Assembly: GCF_000317025.1 (NCBI RefSeq)
Contig: NC_019689.1
Location: 3,736,024 to 3,800,023 of the forward strand
Source: Pleurocapsa sp. PCC 7327
Lineage (GTDB): Bacteria > Cyanobacteriota > Cyanobacteriia > Cyanobacteriales > Microcystaceae
Direction: 5' to 3'
Length of the DNA stretch: 64,000 nt
Part shown: piece by piece, positions 38,695 through 47,801 of the stretch
Layout of the letters: each line of letters starts with the position of its first letter
Numbering within the stretch: position 1 is the first letter of the stretch
Notes under the pieces: generated by a model
Told to the model about the DNA's origin: nothing
The model's input: only the letters and a program-made list of their open reading frames with translations
Database searches by the model: none
Position numbers and translations under genes: made by a program

Positions 38695-40071
38695 ATGACT
38701 ACTGTAACCAGTCGCAAAAAATCTGTCGCAGTGAATCCTTTGAAGTTAAGTCAGCCTTTGGGTGCTTCATTGGCTTTCCTTGGGTTGAAGGGGATGATGC
38801 CTTTGTTTCACGGTTCGCAAGGTTGTACGGCTTTCGCTAAAACGCTTTTGGTACGCCATTTCCGCGAGGCTATTCCTATGTCTACGACGGCGATGACTGA
38901 AGTGGCTACTATTCTGGGCGGACAGGAAAATATCGAACAGGCAATCTTGGTTTTAGTCGAGAAGGCAAAACCAGAAATGATTGGTCTTCTGACGACGGGA
39001 TTGACTGAAACTCGCGGCGAAGATATGGAGGGCATTCTTCGACTCTTCCGCAAAAGTCATCCCGAATTAGATTATCTGCCAATTATCTTTGTCTCGACTC
39101 CCGATTATAAAGGGGCATTGGAAAGTGGATTTGCTGCTGCGGTAGAAAGCATTGTCTCGACGGATTACGAGACTGGGGAAGAGAAACCGCCTTCTCTCTA
39201 CCAACAACCTCAAATAACAATTTTAGGGGGTTCTCTGCTTTCGCCAGGGGATTTGGAAGAGATTAAGGAGATTGTTGAGGCGTTTGGGTTGAAACCTTTG
39301 GTAGTGCCCGATCTCGGCGGTTCCTTAGACGGACATCTCGAAGATGATTATCAGACGACAACGAGTGGCGGAACTACCTTGGAAGGGTTGAGAAGCTTGA
39401 AAGAGTCTGTTTATACCATCGCGATTGGAGAAAGTATGCGTCCTGCTGCCGAAATCCTAAAACAAAAGTTCGGCACTAGCTACGAACTCTTTCCCAGGAT
39501 AGCAGGCTTGGAGGCAACGGATAATTTCATCTGGCGACTTTCTAAAATTGTCAGTTCCAGACACGATCCCCATTTTGTTAATCCGCCTCGCGTACCGCAG
39601 AAATATCAGCGCCAGCGTCGTCAATTGCAAGATGCCATCCTCGACACGCATTTCTATTTTGGTCGCAAGAAAGTTTCTTTAGCATTAGAACCAGATTTAC
39701 TTTATCAAACCAGTTGGTCGCTCAAAGAAATGGGGGCAGAAATTCACGCGGCAGTAACGACAATGAAATCTCCAATTTTGGAAGATTTACCTGTAGAAAC
39801 AGTAACGGTTGGGGACTTGGAAGATTTAGAAGATTTGGCAGAAGGTTCCGATTTAATTATTGCTAATTCTCACGGAAAAAGAGTTTCTCAAAAATACAAT
39901 ATTCCCCTATATCGCATGGGCTATCCTATCTTCGATCGCCTGGGTAACAATCATCGCTGTTTAGTCGGTTATCGAGGAACAATTCAGTTTCTCTTGGATG
40001 TTGGCAACCTTTTTTTGGAAGCAGAAGAAGCCCACAATCACAGTCAATTTACTCATCATCATAACCACTAA
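38695..40071 (+). CDS. nifN: FeMo-cofactor scaffold protein NifN
   Basis: The 458-residue NifK paralogue is the partner of NifE. It has VNPLKLSQPLGASLAFLG and the cluster cysteine in LFHGSQGCTAFAK. The C-terminus is histidine-rich (EAEEAHNHSQFTHHHNH), which may bind metal. Confidence 0.95.
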   Translation: MTTVTSRKKSVAVNPLKLSQPLGASLAFLGLKGMMPLFHGSQGCTAFAKTLLVRHFREAIPMSTTAMTEVATILGGQENIEQAILVLVEKAKPEMIGLLTTGLTETRGEDMEGILRLFRKSHPELDYLPIIFVSTPDYKGALESGFAAAVESIVSTDYETGEEKPPSLYQQPQITILGGSLLSPGDLEEIKEIVEAFGLKPLVVPDLGGSLDGHLEDDYQTTTSGGTTLEGLRSLKESVYTIAIGESMRPAAEILKQKFGTSYELFPRIAGLEATDNFIWRLSKIVSSRHDPHFVNPPRVPQKYQRQRRQLQDAILDTHFYFGRKKVSLALEPDLLYQTSWSLKEMGAEIHAAVTTMKSPILEDLPVETVTVGDLEDLEDLAEGSDLIIANSHGKRVSQKYNIPLYRMGYPIFDRLGNNHRCLVGYRGTIQFLLDVGNLFLEAEEAHNHSQFTHHHNH

Positions 40072-40097
40072 TAATTAGAACCATCCAAAATCGAACG

Positions 40098-40622
40098 ATG
40101 AGCCAAGCAGTCTTGTTAAAAGAACCCAAAACTTTTTTTAAGAAACCAACGGTCTTTCTTAAAAAAACTTCTTCTTTAGATATCTTTGCTAATCCCTTTC
40201 TTCAAGAATTAGCCAGACAAATTATCGCTAGAGATACTTTTGGTATCTATCGTAACTATTCTTATGGATCGCTCGTGCAATTATTAATATTAGATCCCGA
40301 AACACGCAATCGCTACCAAAAAGATATTTTTTCTCAAAAGCGAATCTTTACTTTTTACAAAACGGTAGCCGCACGAGTAGAATAAGAAACTGGAAAACCA
40401 ACTAAAATTTTTATTAATTTTAACCCTGAAGGGGTGAGTTCTGTATTAATATTTTGTGGCAACGTATTGGTTACTGCTCAGGTCATACGCAACGCTCAAA
40501 ATTTTGGTTTTGATTCCCTAGAAGAACTCGCCAATGAAGGCGATCGCGTTACCAATTCAGCTCTTGAATTAGCTAAAAGATATCTTGATTTTCTTCGACC
40601 TATTTTAGGAGAAATATCGTGA
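40098..40622 (+). pseudogene. Second DUF269 (NifX-associated) gene with in-frame TAA
   Basis: The frame reads NPFLQELARQIIARDTFGIY ... FYKTVAARVE, then TAA (40383-40385), then continues in the same frame ETGKPTKIFINFNPEG ... LIFCGNVLVTAQVIRNAQNF to TGA. The intact DUF269 gene after nifX aligns along both halves and has lysine at the stop position, so one AAA-to-TAA change explains it. The final TGA overlaps the nifX GTG (GTGA), and the nifX Shine-Dalgarno sequence lies inside this gene. Readthrough cannot be excluded. Confidence 0.85.
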
Positions 40623-41026
40623 AAGTTGCATTTGCTACCAGCGATAACGTTCGCATTAACTCTCACTTTGGTTCAGCACAAAGTATTGCTGTCTATGATG
40701 TTTCATCTAAAGGCTATAACTTTTTAGAAACAAAAACATTTGACGGCAATCTTAACGAAGATGGAAACGAAGATAAATTAGTTCCAAAAGTTGCTGCCTT
40801 AGAAGGATGTACTTTAGTTTATGTTTCGTCAATTGGAGGTAGTGCAGCTTCCCGTTTACTTAGCAACAAAATTACTCCTGTCAACCTCAGAAGTGACGAA
40901 GAAGAAATCAAAAGAACGCTAGATAATTTAGTTGAAACATTGAATGGCGATCCTCCTGCATGGTTGAGGAAAGCATTACAACAGCAACAACCGAAAAGCT
41001 TCGATTTTGAAGATGAAGACGAGTAG
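40619..41026 (+). CDS. nifX: Nitrogen fixation protein NifX
   Basis: The 135-residue cofactor carrier binds NifB-co and VK-cluster between NifB and NifEN. The family start is MKVAFATSDNVRINSHFGSA, and the C-terminus is acidic (FDFEDEDE). It starts at GTG with TTAGGAGAAATATC upstream. It is placed behind the broken DUF269 copy rather than directly behind nifN. Confidence 0.94.
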   Translation: MKVAFATSDNVRINSHFGSAQSIAVYDVSSKGYNFLETKTFDGNLNEDGNEDKLVPKVAALEGCTLVYVSSIGGSAASRLLSNKITPVNLRSDEEEIKRTLDNLVETLNGDPPAWLRKALQQQQPKSFDFEDEDE

Positions 41027-41029
41027 TAT

Positions 41030-41070
41030 GGGTGCTTTGCCCGTTACTCGCGAGCAAGATGCTCGCACTA
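41030..41070. repeat. Dispersed hairpin repeat, partial copy 2
   Basis: CGCGAGCAAGATGCTCGCACTA corresponds to one half of the repeats after fdxN and hesB. The left half is eroded to GGGTGCTTTGCCC. Confidence 0.6.
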
Positions 41071-41106
41071 TCTGCTAAAAACTAACCCATAGCAATTATT
41101 AATCCA

Positions 41107-41577
41107 ATGAGTACAACTGCAACTGAAACAAACACAAATCTTGTCGCAAAAAACGCATTTTTGCAAGAATTAGTTCGTCAAATTCGCGCACAGGATCGTT
41201 ACGGCGTTTACAGAAGCTGGGAAGATAGATTAGTGCTTGCACCTTTTGTCGTTTCTCGCGAAAAAAAACGTCAAATAAAAGTTGATGGAGACGTGGATTC
41301 AGCTACTCAATTAAGAGTGCTATCTTTTTATCGCGCGATCGCGGCTTGCATTGAAAAAGAAACCGGAAAACTTTGCCAAGTCGTTATCGATTTGAGTCAT
41401 GAAGGTTTTGGTTGGGCATTGATTTGGTGCGGACGCTTAATGATAGTTTCTCGTACTCTCAGAGATGCTCAACGTTTTGGTTACGATTCCCTCGAAAAGT
41501 TAGCCGCCGAAGGAGAGAAATTAGTCAAAGCTGGCGTTGATTATATTCAGCGTTATCCTGAGATTGCAAATCTTTAA
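41107..41577 (+). CDS. NifX-associated DUF269 protein
   Basis: The 156-residue protein of the DUF269 (PF03270) family always accompanies nifX. It has AFLQELVRQIRAQDRYGVYR, FYRAIAACIEKETGKLCQVV and GFGWALIWCGRLMIVSRTL. The function is unproven, and a role in cofactor handling is inferred from context. It is the intact paralogue of the disrupted copy upstream. No Shine-Dalgarno sequence is obvious. Confidence 0.92.
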   Translation: MSTTATETNTNLVAKNAFLQELVRQIRAQDRYGVYRSWEDRLVLAPFVVSREKKRQIKVDGDVDSATQLRVLSFYRAIAACIEKETGKLCQVVIDLSHEGFGWALIWCGRLMIVSRTLRDAQRFGYDSLEKLAAEGEKLVKAGVDYIQRYPEIANL

Positions 41578-41654
41578 TTTGGTCATTGGTCATTAGTCAT
41601 TGGTAGAAGTGACAAGTGACAAAAGACAAAGAACAAAGAACTAAGGACAGAACA
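41577..41654 (+). repeat. Heptamer repeat upstream of the CCE_0567-like gene
   Basis: GTCATTG/GTCATTA units, then AAGTGACA/AAAGACA/AAGAACA units, up to AAGGACAGAACA before the ATG. Confidence 0.6.
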
Positions 41655-41891
41655 ATGGTCGAACTAACCACGGAAATTCCAACAAAAGAAGCTATTGAGG
41701 AGTTAAAAACCCAAATCAAACGCCTCAATACCCAAGCGGGTCAAATGAAAATGGATCTGCACGATCTGGCAGAAGGATTACCCACCGACTTTGAAAAACT
41801 GCCAGAAGAAGCTGCTAAAACCTATGAGGTTTATAAGCACTTAGATACTCTAAAAAAACAACTGAAAGACTGGGAGAAAAAAATCAAATGA
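41655..41891 (+). CDS. CCE_0567-like small metalloprotein
   Basis: The 78-residue, all-helical protein reads AIEELKTQIKRLNTQAGQMK, MDLHDLAEGLPTDFEKLPE and ends in LDTLKKQLKDWEKKIK. It belongs to the DUF683/CCE_0567 family found in cyanobacterial nif clusters. Its stop overlaps the nifW ATG (ATGA). The in-frame upstream ATG at 41616 would read repeat sequence and is rejected. Confidence 0.85.
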   Translation: MVELTTEIPTKEAIEELKTQIKRLNTQAGQMKMDLHDLAEGLPTDFEKLPEEAAKTYEVYKHLDTLKKQLKDWEKKIK

Positions 41892-42235
41892 CACTTACAA
41901 CCGCTACACAAAGAACTTTAGCAGAATTTAGAAAGCTGACAGATGCAGAAGATTACTTGCAATTTTTTAATCTTCCCTATAGACAAGATTTTGTCAATGT
42001 TAATCGACTGCATATTCTCAAACAATTTGCCCTTTTAATTGCCAAAATTGATGAAGTTTTTCCCAATGTCAGTGAAGAGGAAAGATTAGAAAAATATCGC
42101 TTGGCACTGACAGAAGCCTATGAACTCTTCCAAACAGCCAGTCCGCAAGAAACCAAACTGTTCAAAGTCTTCAACGAAACACCAAAAAACTTTGTTTCCC
42201 TCGAATCGCTGGCTAAAAAGGCAGGAGTAATGTAA
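41888..42235 (+). CDS. nifW: Nitrogenase-stabilising protein NifW
   Basis: The 115-residue protein reads TLAEFRKLTDAEDYLQFFNL then PNVSEEERLEKYRLALTEAY, the NifW pattern. It is thought to protect or assist maturation of the MoFe protein. It overlaps the preceding gene by 4 bases, and hesA follows without a gap. Confidence 0.94.
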   Translation: MTLTTATQRTLAEFRKLTDAEDYLQFFNLPYRQDFVNVNRLHILKQFALLIAKIDEVFPNVSEEERLEKYRLALTEAYELFQTASPQETKLFKVFNETPKNFVSLESLAKKAGVM

Positions 42236-43051
42236 ATGGTACTGACACCACAGGAATTAGAACGCTACAGCCGACAAATCATGCTTCCTGGTTTTGGCGA
42301 AAAAGGACAAACAGCCTTAAAAAACTCAACTGTCCTTGTTACTGGTGTAGGCGGATTGGGTGGCACGGCTGCTCTTTATTTGGCAGTAGCGGGGATTGGC
42401 AAACTAATCCTCGTTCGTGGGGGAGAAGTACGTCTCGATGACATGAATCGCCAGATTCTCATGACCGATGACTGGGTTGGCAAGCCTAGAGTACATAAAG
42501 CCAAGGAAACCCTAGCCAAAATTAACCCTCATATCGAAATCGAAGCGATTCCCGAATACGTTACCTCCCAAAACGTTGATTCCTTGGTGAAGCAAGCTGA
42601 TATCGCGATCGATTGTGCCTTTAATTTCGAGGAACGAGACTTGCTTAACGATGCTTGCGTGCGTTGGAATAAACCGATGGTAGAAGCTGCTATGAATGGC
42701 ATGGAAGCCTATCTCACTACGATTATTCCTGGCAAAACTCCCTGTCTCTCTTGTATCTTTCCCGAAAAACCCCAATGGGATCGCTGGGGTTTTGGTGTCC
42801 TCGGTGCTGTTAGCGGAACTCTTGCTTGTCTGGCGGCTTTAGAAGCCATCAAATTAATTACCGGACTAGATAAGCCACTTTTAGGTCAGTTACTGACGAT
42901 GGACTTGAGTCGCTTGGAATTTGCCAAACGCCGTCCCTACCACGATCCCGATTGCCCAGTTTGCAGCAGTAGAACGAAACAAGGGATTGCAGAAGCGATC
43001 GCGTTATTGGAAAGAACAAAAGAAGAAGAACTGGCAAGCATGAGGTATTAA
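42236..43051 (+). CDS. hesA: HesA/MoeB/ThiF-family protein HesA
   Basis: The 271-residue E1-like adenylyltransferase has the nucleotide-binding VLVTGVGGLGGTAALYLAVAG, the MNRQ segment and zinc ligands CLSC and CPVC. It was named from heterocyst-expressed genes and its partner is unknown. It is located between nifW and hesB, as in other cyanobacteria. Confidence 0.93.
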   Translation: MVLTPQELERYSRQIMLPGFGEKGQTALKNSTVLVTGVGGLGGTAALYLAVAGIGKLILVRGGEVRLDDMNRQILMTDDWVGKPRVHKAKETLAKINPHIEIEAIPEYVTSQNVDSLVKQADIAIDCAFNFEERDLLNDACVRWNKPMVEAAMNGMEAYLTTIIPGKTPCLSCIFPEKPQWDRWGFGVLGAVSGTLACLAALEAIKLITGLDKPLLGQLLTMDLSRLEFAKRRPYHDPDCPVCSSRTKQGIAEAIALLERTKEEELASMRY

Positions 43052-43109
43052 ATTTTTTCCTCCTACTAACCACCAACTACTAACCACCAACAAAAAAAAG
43101 GAGATTTCG

Positions 43110-43475
43110 ATGACAATTATCCTCACAGAAAAAGCAGCTTTTCGCCTTCGTACTTTTATTAAAGGAAGCGCATCAGCCACGCCTGAAACTGGAGTGAGAG
43201 TAGGCGTAAAAGATGGCGGATGTAGCGGTTACGAATATGCTTTAGATATTGCAGACAAACCCAATCCCGATGATTTGATATTTAAACAAGACAACATACC
43301 TATTTATATCGATCCAATCAGCGAACCATTAGTGAAAGGCGTTGTCATTGATTTTGTCGAAAGTTTAACTCAAAGCGGCTTCCAATTTATTAATCCCAAT
43401 GCAACAGATACCTGCGGCTGTGGCAAGTCATTTTCAGTTGGCGATTGTACCCCTGATGCAATTCCTTGTAGCTAA
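43110..43475 (+). CDS. hesB: HesB/IscA-type iron-sulfur protein
   Basis: The 121-residue A-type carrier has the three cluster cysteines in GGCSGYEY and DTCGCGKSFS. AAAAGGAGATTTCG is a strong ribosome binding site. It is thought to deliver Fe-S clusters to nif proteins. Confidence 0.94.
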   Translation: MTIILTEKAAFRLRTFIKGSASATPETGVRVGVKDGGCSGYEYALDIADKPNPDDLIFKQDNIPIYIDPISEPLVKGVVIDFVESLTQSGFQFINPNATDTCGCGKSFSVGDCTPDAIPCS

Positions 43476-43508
43476 AGAAATTTATCGAGTCGCGATCGAA
43501 CATCTAAG

Positions 43509-43570
43509 GTAGTGCGAGCATCTTGCTCGTGCCTAGAAAATATGAGCTGCAAGCGAGACGCTCACACTAC
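43509..43570. repeat. Dispersed hairpin repeat, copy 3
   Basis: GTAGTGCGAGCATCTTGCTC starts and GCGAGACGCTCACACTAC ends this copy. The ends and the internal GCGAGCATCTTGCTCG hairpin match copy 1. It lies between hesB and fdxH. Confidence 0.7.
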
Positions 43571-43598
43571 ATTAATCCAAATCGAGGAGAACTAAAAA

Positions 43599-43913
43599 AT
43601 GACTACAACTTACAAAGTTCGCTTAATCAAAGGCAAAAAGAAAAAGCCTCCAGAAGTCGATGTAACGATTGATGTGGCTGAAGATACTTACATCTTTGAT
43701 GCAGCAGAAGAAAATGGCATAGATTTACCTTCTTCTTGTCGTTCTGGTTCCTGTTCTAGTTGCGTTGGCAGGATCGAGGAGGGAGAAGTCAATCAAGACG
43801 ATCAAGTTTTCTTAGATGACGACCAACTAGCGAAGAAATTCGTTCTTTTGTGCGTAGCTTATCCTCGTTCTGATTGCACGATTAGAACTCATCAGGAAGC
43901 TTATTTGGTCTGA
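43599..43913 (+). CDS. fdxH: Nif-type [2Fe-2S] ferredoxin FdxH
   Basis: The 104-residue plant-type ferredoxin has cluster ligands C47, C52, C55 and C85 ([11 protein letters not shown] ... LLCVAYP). The N-terminus [16 protein letters not shown] is lysine-rich, as in FdxH, the electron donor to NifH. CGAGGAGAAC lies before the ATG. Confidence 0.94.
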   Translation: MTTTYKVRLIKGKKKKPPEVDVTIDVAEDTYIFDAAEENGIDLPSSCRSGSCSSCVGRIEEGEVNQDDQVFLDDDQLAKKFVLLCVAYPRSDCTIRTHQEAYLV

Positions 43914-44137
43914 GATATTCAATTTTACTTCTAAGTGACAAAATGGCTTAGGTAAAAGTGGGCATTATTTTTTATCTTTACCCTCTTATTCATCGCTAAT
44001 AGTGCCCGCTCTAATTTCAATTTGAGACTCTCAAAAATTGAGATGCCGATCGTCGAATTTCAAAATAAAAAATAGCTTGGTATCAAAGCTTGGTGTTTAT
44101 CCCACAGTAACTCGACTCATGAGGAGATGTTGCAATT

Positions 44138-44482
44138 GTGATTAAACCAGAATATCTCGCTCAAGAATATGTATTGCTAGTCAAGAATTATTATCCGATG
44201 ACTGGGGAGTTATTAGAGTATTGCTATGTCAAAATTCTTGAGTGCTATCTGGAAAGATCGGGGAAGCGTTTTTATTACGTTGGCGTTTATTATCCCGAAG
44301 GAATGTTAGCTGTCATTCAAGAGCAACAAGATGTTTTAAAAGATATTGCCGAAAATATGGGATTAGTTACAGTAGTTTGTATCAATGCAACTCGATTGGT
44401 ACGCGATCCAGTTTCAAATCTAAAACAAGAAAATCCTCGTCTTTGGCTAGAGTTATATTGGGTCACGGCACGCAGATATTGA
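44138..44482 (+). CDS. Unknown protein between fdxH and fdxB
   Basis: The 114-residue frame starts at GTG with GAGGAG upstream: MIKPEYLAQEYVLLVKNYYP. It is tyrosine-rich (ECYLERSGKRFYYVGVYYPE) and ends LWLELYWVTARRY. It has no membrane segment and no cysteine motif. I do not recognise a family. Codon use and context fit a real gene of the plus arm. Confidence 0.65.
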   Translation: MIKPEYLAQEYVLLVKNYYPMTGELLEYCYVKILECYLERSGKRFYYVGVYYPEGMLAVIQEQQDVLKDIAENMGLVTVVCINATRLVRDPVSNLKQENPRLWLELYWVTARRY

Positions 44483-44532
44483 GAAAATTATTGAGCGATC
44501 GCAACTAAAACTAAATAAAGGAAATTATATCT

Positions 44533-44700
44533 ATGTTTACCCAGGAGTTTTCGGTTTGTTTTTCTTCGTTAGCTTTACTAAAAAATAAAGAAAAGGGAGT
44601 TGTCAGTTGCTTGAGAAACAAGGATAAAGAAATTATCCGGTTTATCGCTCTCATTTTTTTGAAAAGAAATGAATTACTCAATTTGCAGGAGAACGTCTAA
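44533..44700 (+). CDS. Small unknown protein coupled to fdxB
   Basis: The 55-codon frame starts [20 protein letters not shown] and ends LLNLQENV. Its TAA overlaps the ATG of fdxB (TAATG), and the fdxB Shine-Dalgarno sequence GCAGGAG lies in its last codons. AAGGA lies 11 bases before its ATG. It may be a leader peptide or just an open frame; no family is recognised. Confidence 0.4.
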   Translation: MFTQEFSVCFSSLALLKNKEKGVVSCLRNKDKEIIRFIALIFLKRNELLNLQENV

Positions 44701-44993
44701 TGGCAACACTGACTGGTACAACCCTTGGAGGACTTACCTGGGAACCGAATTTCGTTCAAGAAATCGACCAACACAAATGTATTGGCTGTGGCAGATGCTT
44801 TAAAGTTTGCGGTCGCAATGTGCTCGCTCTGAGGGCAATGAACGATGAAGGTGAATTTGTAGAAGATGAAGATGATGATGAAATCGAACGCAAGGTAATG
44901 ACAATTGCCAATCCTCAATACTGTATAGGCTGTCAGGCTTGTTCGAGAATTTGCCCGAAAAATTGCTATACACACGCTGCTTTAGCAGTCTAA
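44700..44993 (+). CDS. fdxB: Nif-specific ferredoxin III FdxB
   Basis: The 97-residue ferredoxin has two [4Fe-4S] motifs, [15 protein letters not shown] and [14 protein letters not shown], separated by an acidic stretch ([13 protein letters not shown]) typical of FdxB. It is the last recognisable nif gene of the arm. Confidence 0.93.
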   Translation: MATLTGTTLGGLTWEPNFVQEIDQHKCIGCGRCFKVCGRNVLALRAMNDEGEFVEDEDDDEIERKVMTIANPQYCIGCQACSRICPKNCYTHAALAV

Positions 44994-45147
44994 AAATTAG
45001 ATCTTAAAAGCTATTAGCTTTTAAAATAAAGAAATAGCATAATTCGAGAAAGCGTCAGCGATCGCGTTTTGGTACATACTTAAAAAAGCTGGCTGCTTGC
45101 TGCAAACTAGCAAAATTTGTTATTGTGTCGAATAGCGTCGGAAAACT

Positions 45148-46113
45148 ATGCGCGTTGCTCAGAATATTACAGAACTCGTCGGTCGGACCCCTCTGGTTCG
45201 GTTAAATCGCATTCCCCAGGCAGAAGGTTGCGTCGCTCAAATCCTGGTTAAGCTAGAGAGCATGAATCCTGCTGCCTCAGTTAAAGACCGGATTGGCGTG
45301 CATATGATTAATAGCGCCGAACGAGAAGGATTAATTTCTCCCGGTAAAACCATTCTCGTCGAACCCACTTCAGGCAATACAGGAATTGCGCTGGCTATGG
45401 CAGCCGCTGCCAAAGGTTATAAATTAATCTTGACCATGCCAGAGACCATGAGTTTAGAGCGACGGGCAATGCTAAAAGCTTATGGCGCGAAATTGGAACT
45501 AACTCCGGGCAATAAGGGAATGAGCGGCGCGATCGCACGAGCGAACGAACTCTTAGAAACTATTCCCAATGCCTATATGCTCCAACAATTCAACAATCCT
45601 TCTAACCCAGAAATTCATCGATTGACAACGGCAGAGGAAATTTGGGAAGATACTAATGGTAGAGTGGATATTCTCGTCGCTGGCGTAGGAACAGGAGGCA
45701 CGATTACCGGAGTTAGTGAAGTTATCAAACAGAGAAAGCCAGAGTTTAAAGCGATCGCAGTCGAACCAGCCAACAGCCCCGTCCTCTCTGGCGGTAATCC
45801 CGGCCCTCACAAAATTCAAGGCATCGGTGCAGGTTTTGTGCCTCAAGTCCTTAAAGTCGATCTGATCGATGAAGTAATAACCGTAACCGATGAAGACGCG
45901 ATCGCCTATAGTCGTCGCATGGCAAAAGAAGAAGGTCTGCTATCTGGAATTTCTAGTGGGGCCGCCCTTTGTGCCGCTATCCAAGTAGCCAAGCGTCCAG
46001 AAAATAAGGGAAAGCTCATCGTCATGATTCAGCCCAGCTTTGGCGAACGCTATCTCAGTACGGTGCTGTTCCAAAACTTAGATGAAGGAGAGAGAGAGCC
46101 AGTACTTGCTTAA
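45148..46113 (+). CDS. cysK: Cysteine synthase A
   Basis: The 321-residue PLP enzyme makes cysteine from O-acetylserine and sulfide. The PLP lysine is K46 in [11 protein letters not shown], the phosphate loop is [11 protein letters not shown] and the GTGGTITG motif is intact. It could complement NifP, which makes the substrate. It is separated by 154 bases from fdxB, so it may have its own promoter. Confidence 0.95.
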   Translation: MRVAQNITELVGRTPLVRLNRIPQAEGCVAQILVKLESMNPAASVKDRIGVHMINSAEREGLISPGKTILVEPTSGNTGIALAMAAAAKGYKLILTMPETMSLERRAMLKAYGAKLELTPGNKGMSGAIARANELLETIPNAYMLQQFNNPSNPEIHRLTTAEEIWEDTNGRVDILVAGVGTGGTITGVSEVIKQRKPEFKAIAVEPANSPVLSGGNPGPHKIQGIGAGFVPQVLKVDLIDEVITVTDEDAIAYSRRMAKEEGLLSGISSGAALCAAIQVAKRPENKGKLIVMIQPSFGERYLSTVLFQNLDEGEREPVLA

Positions 46114-46276
46114 TGTTCGGAATTCAGGAGTCTAGGAGCCAAGATTCTATCATTTGTACCTTGTCTCCTGTATCTCTCTCTTCGACTTCTTTGATATAGT
46201 TCTTTTGTCCTGAATTTCTATATGAACGTTAGAATTTTTTGAGGTTTCTATTTCCTGAGAGCAACTTCTGTAAACA

Positions 46277-47323
46277 ATGAAATTAAGTGAAATTGTTGCA
46301 AAGTTAGGTAAGTTAGCAGCATCGGATAGTCTTACTTCTAACCCAGGTTGCGATCCCAACATTACAGGAGTTGCCCCAGTTGAAGAAGCTACTGCGGGAA
46401 CGCTGAGCTATATTGAGGGAGCGAAATTTGCTGCTATGGTAGCGAAAACGGCGGCAAGTGCCTTAATTTTGCCTCTAGATCCCGCGCTACAGACGCAAGC
46501 AAGCGATCGCGACATTGCTTGGATTGCCACTGCCGAGCCAAGGTTAGCGTTCGCTCATGCGATTAAACTTTTTTACCATCCCTTCCAACCGTCGCCCAGA
46601 ACTCATCCGACTGCGGTTGTTTCCCCTGGCGCAACCATTGGCAAGGATGTTTACATTGGCGCTCACGTTGTCATTCATGCAGGCGTAAAAATCGGCGATC
46701 GCGCCTGTATCCATCCCAATGTCGTCATTTATCCAGACGTGACAATTGGCGATCGCACTGTCTTACACGCTAACTGCACCATCCACGAACGCACCCAGAT
46801 TGGTGCGGATTGCGTCATTCACAGCGGTGCGGTCATCGGTGCGGAAGGCTTTGGCTTTGTTCCCACGCCCCAAGGCTGGTTCAAAATGGAACAGTCCGGT
46901 TGTACGATCCTCGAAGATGGCGTAGAAGTCGGCTGCAACAGCACCATCGATCGCCCTGCGGTAGGAGAAACCCGCATAGGACGCAATACCAAGTTAGACA
47001 ACCTAGTCCATATCGCTCATGGCTGTCAGATCGGTCAAAATTGCGCCTTTGCCGCCCAAGTAGGCTTAGCAGGGGGCGTGAAAGTAGGCGATCGCGTTAT
47101 CTTAGCAGGTCAAGTTGGCGTTGCCAATCAGGTAAAAATCGGAGACGGCGCGATCGCAACTGCCCAAAGCGGCATTCACAACGATATCCAACCGGGCGAA
47201 ATTGTTTCTAGCAGTCCCGCCGTTCCCAACAAATTATATTTAAAAGTTTCCGCCATTTATAAGCGTCTTCCCGAAATGTATCAAACCCTAAAACGCCTTC
47301 AGAAGAAATTGGGCGATGACTAA
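46277..47323 (+). CDS. lpxD: UDP-3-O-acylglucosamine N-acyltransferase LpxD
   Basis: The 348-residue enzyme of lipid A synthesis has an N-terminal uridine-binding domain (about 1-100), then hexapeptide repeats forming a left-handed beta-helix. The conserved segment VIHSGAVIGAEGFGFVPTPQ is present, and the catalytic-type histidine lies in DNLVHIAHGCQIG. There is a C-terminal helical tail (IYKRLPEMYQTLKRLQKK). Other lpx genes are not in the window. Confidence 0.94.
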   Translation: MKLSEIVAKLGKLAASDSLTSNPGCDPNITGVAPVEEATAGTLSYIEGAKFAAMVAKTAASALILPLDPALQTQASDRDIAWIATAEPRLAFAHAIKLFYHPFQPSPRTHPTAVVSPGATIGKDVYIGAHVVIHAGVKIGDRACIHPNVVIYPDVTIGDRTVLHANCTIHERTQIGADCVIHSGAVIGAEGFGFVPTPQGWFKMEQSGCTILEDGVEVGCNSTIDRPAVGETRIGRNTKLDNLVHIAHGCQIGQNCAFAAQVGLAGGVKVGDRVILAGQVGVANQVKIGDGAIATAQSGIHNDIQPGEIVSSSPAVPNKLYLKVSAIYKRLPEMYQTLKRLQKKLGDD

Positions 47324-47520
47324 TATCATTTTAAAGTTATGGCGATCGCTTTCATCAAAATCAATTATATTTCCTCGATCGCATTTGGGGGAGCAGAGAA
47401 GCCTATCAGTTAAACCCTGAATAAAAATTAATATAAAATTTTTCGCTGCTGGAATTTAATTGTGCTATTTATTAAGGTCGGAATGAAGTGTAAAAAGTCA
47501 AAAAATTCAGGTCAATAAAA

Positions 47521-47757
47521 ATGGACAAAGACGATCGCAGTCAAACAACATTAACTTTTGAAGATTTATCTTTTATTGATGAACTGAATGAAAGAGAAAA
47601 AGTAGTTGGCGGTGAAACACAAATATTTGATGACGGTACTACTTTAGAAACAGGCGAATATTGGGATTGGGATAGCGGCTATGGGTATTTCTGGACTACA
47701 TCGACAGATCTTGACGGAAACCAAGTCACTTATATCGAGGTTGGAAGAATCGCATAG
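47521..47757 (+). CDS. Small peptide precursor with double-glycine leader
   Basis: The 78-residue precursor-like protein starts with an acidic leader, FEDLSFIDELNEREKVVGG (GG at residues 30-31), matching the pattern of double-glycine leaders cleaved by PCAT/C39-type ABC exporters. The following part is rich in Asp, Gly, Trp and Tyr (YWDWDSGYGYFWTT) and lacks cysteine. No exporter or modifying enzyme is adjacent. The leader assignment is from pattern only. Confidence 0.6.
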   Translation: MDKDDRSQTTLTFEDLSFIDELNEREKVVGGETQIFDDGTTLETGEYWDWDSGYGYFWTTSTDLDGNQVTYIEVGRIA

Positions 47758-47801
47758 ACGATCTCCAGGATACTCAACCTTGGCGACAGCCTGAGCTTCT
47801 T

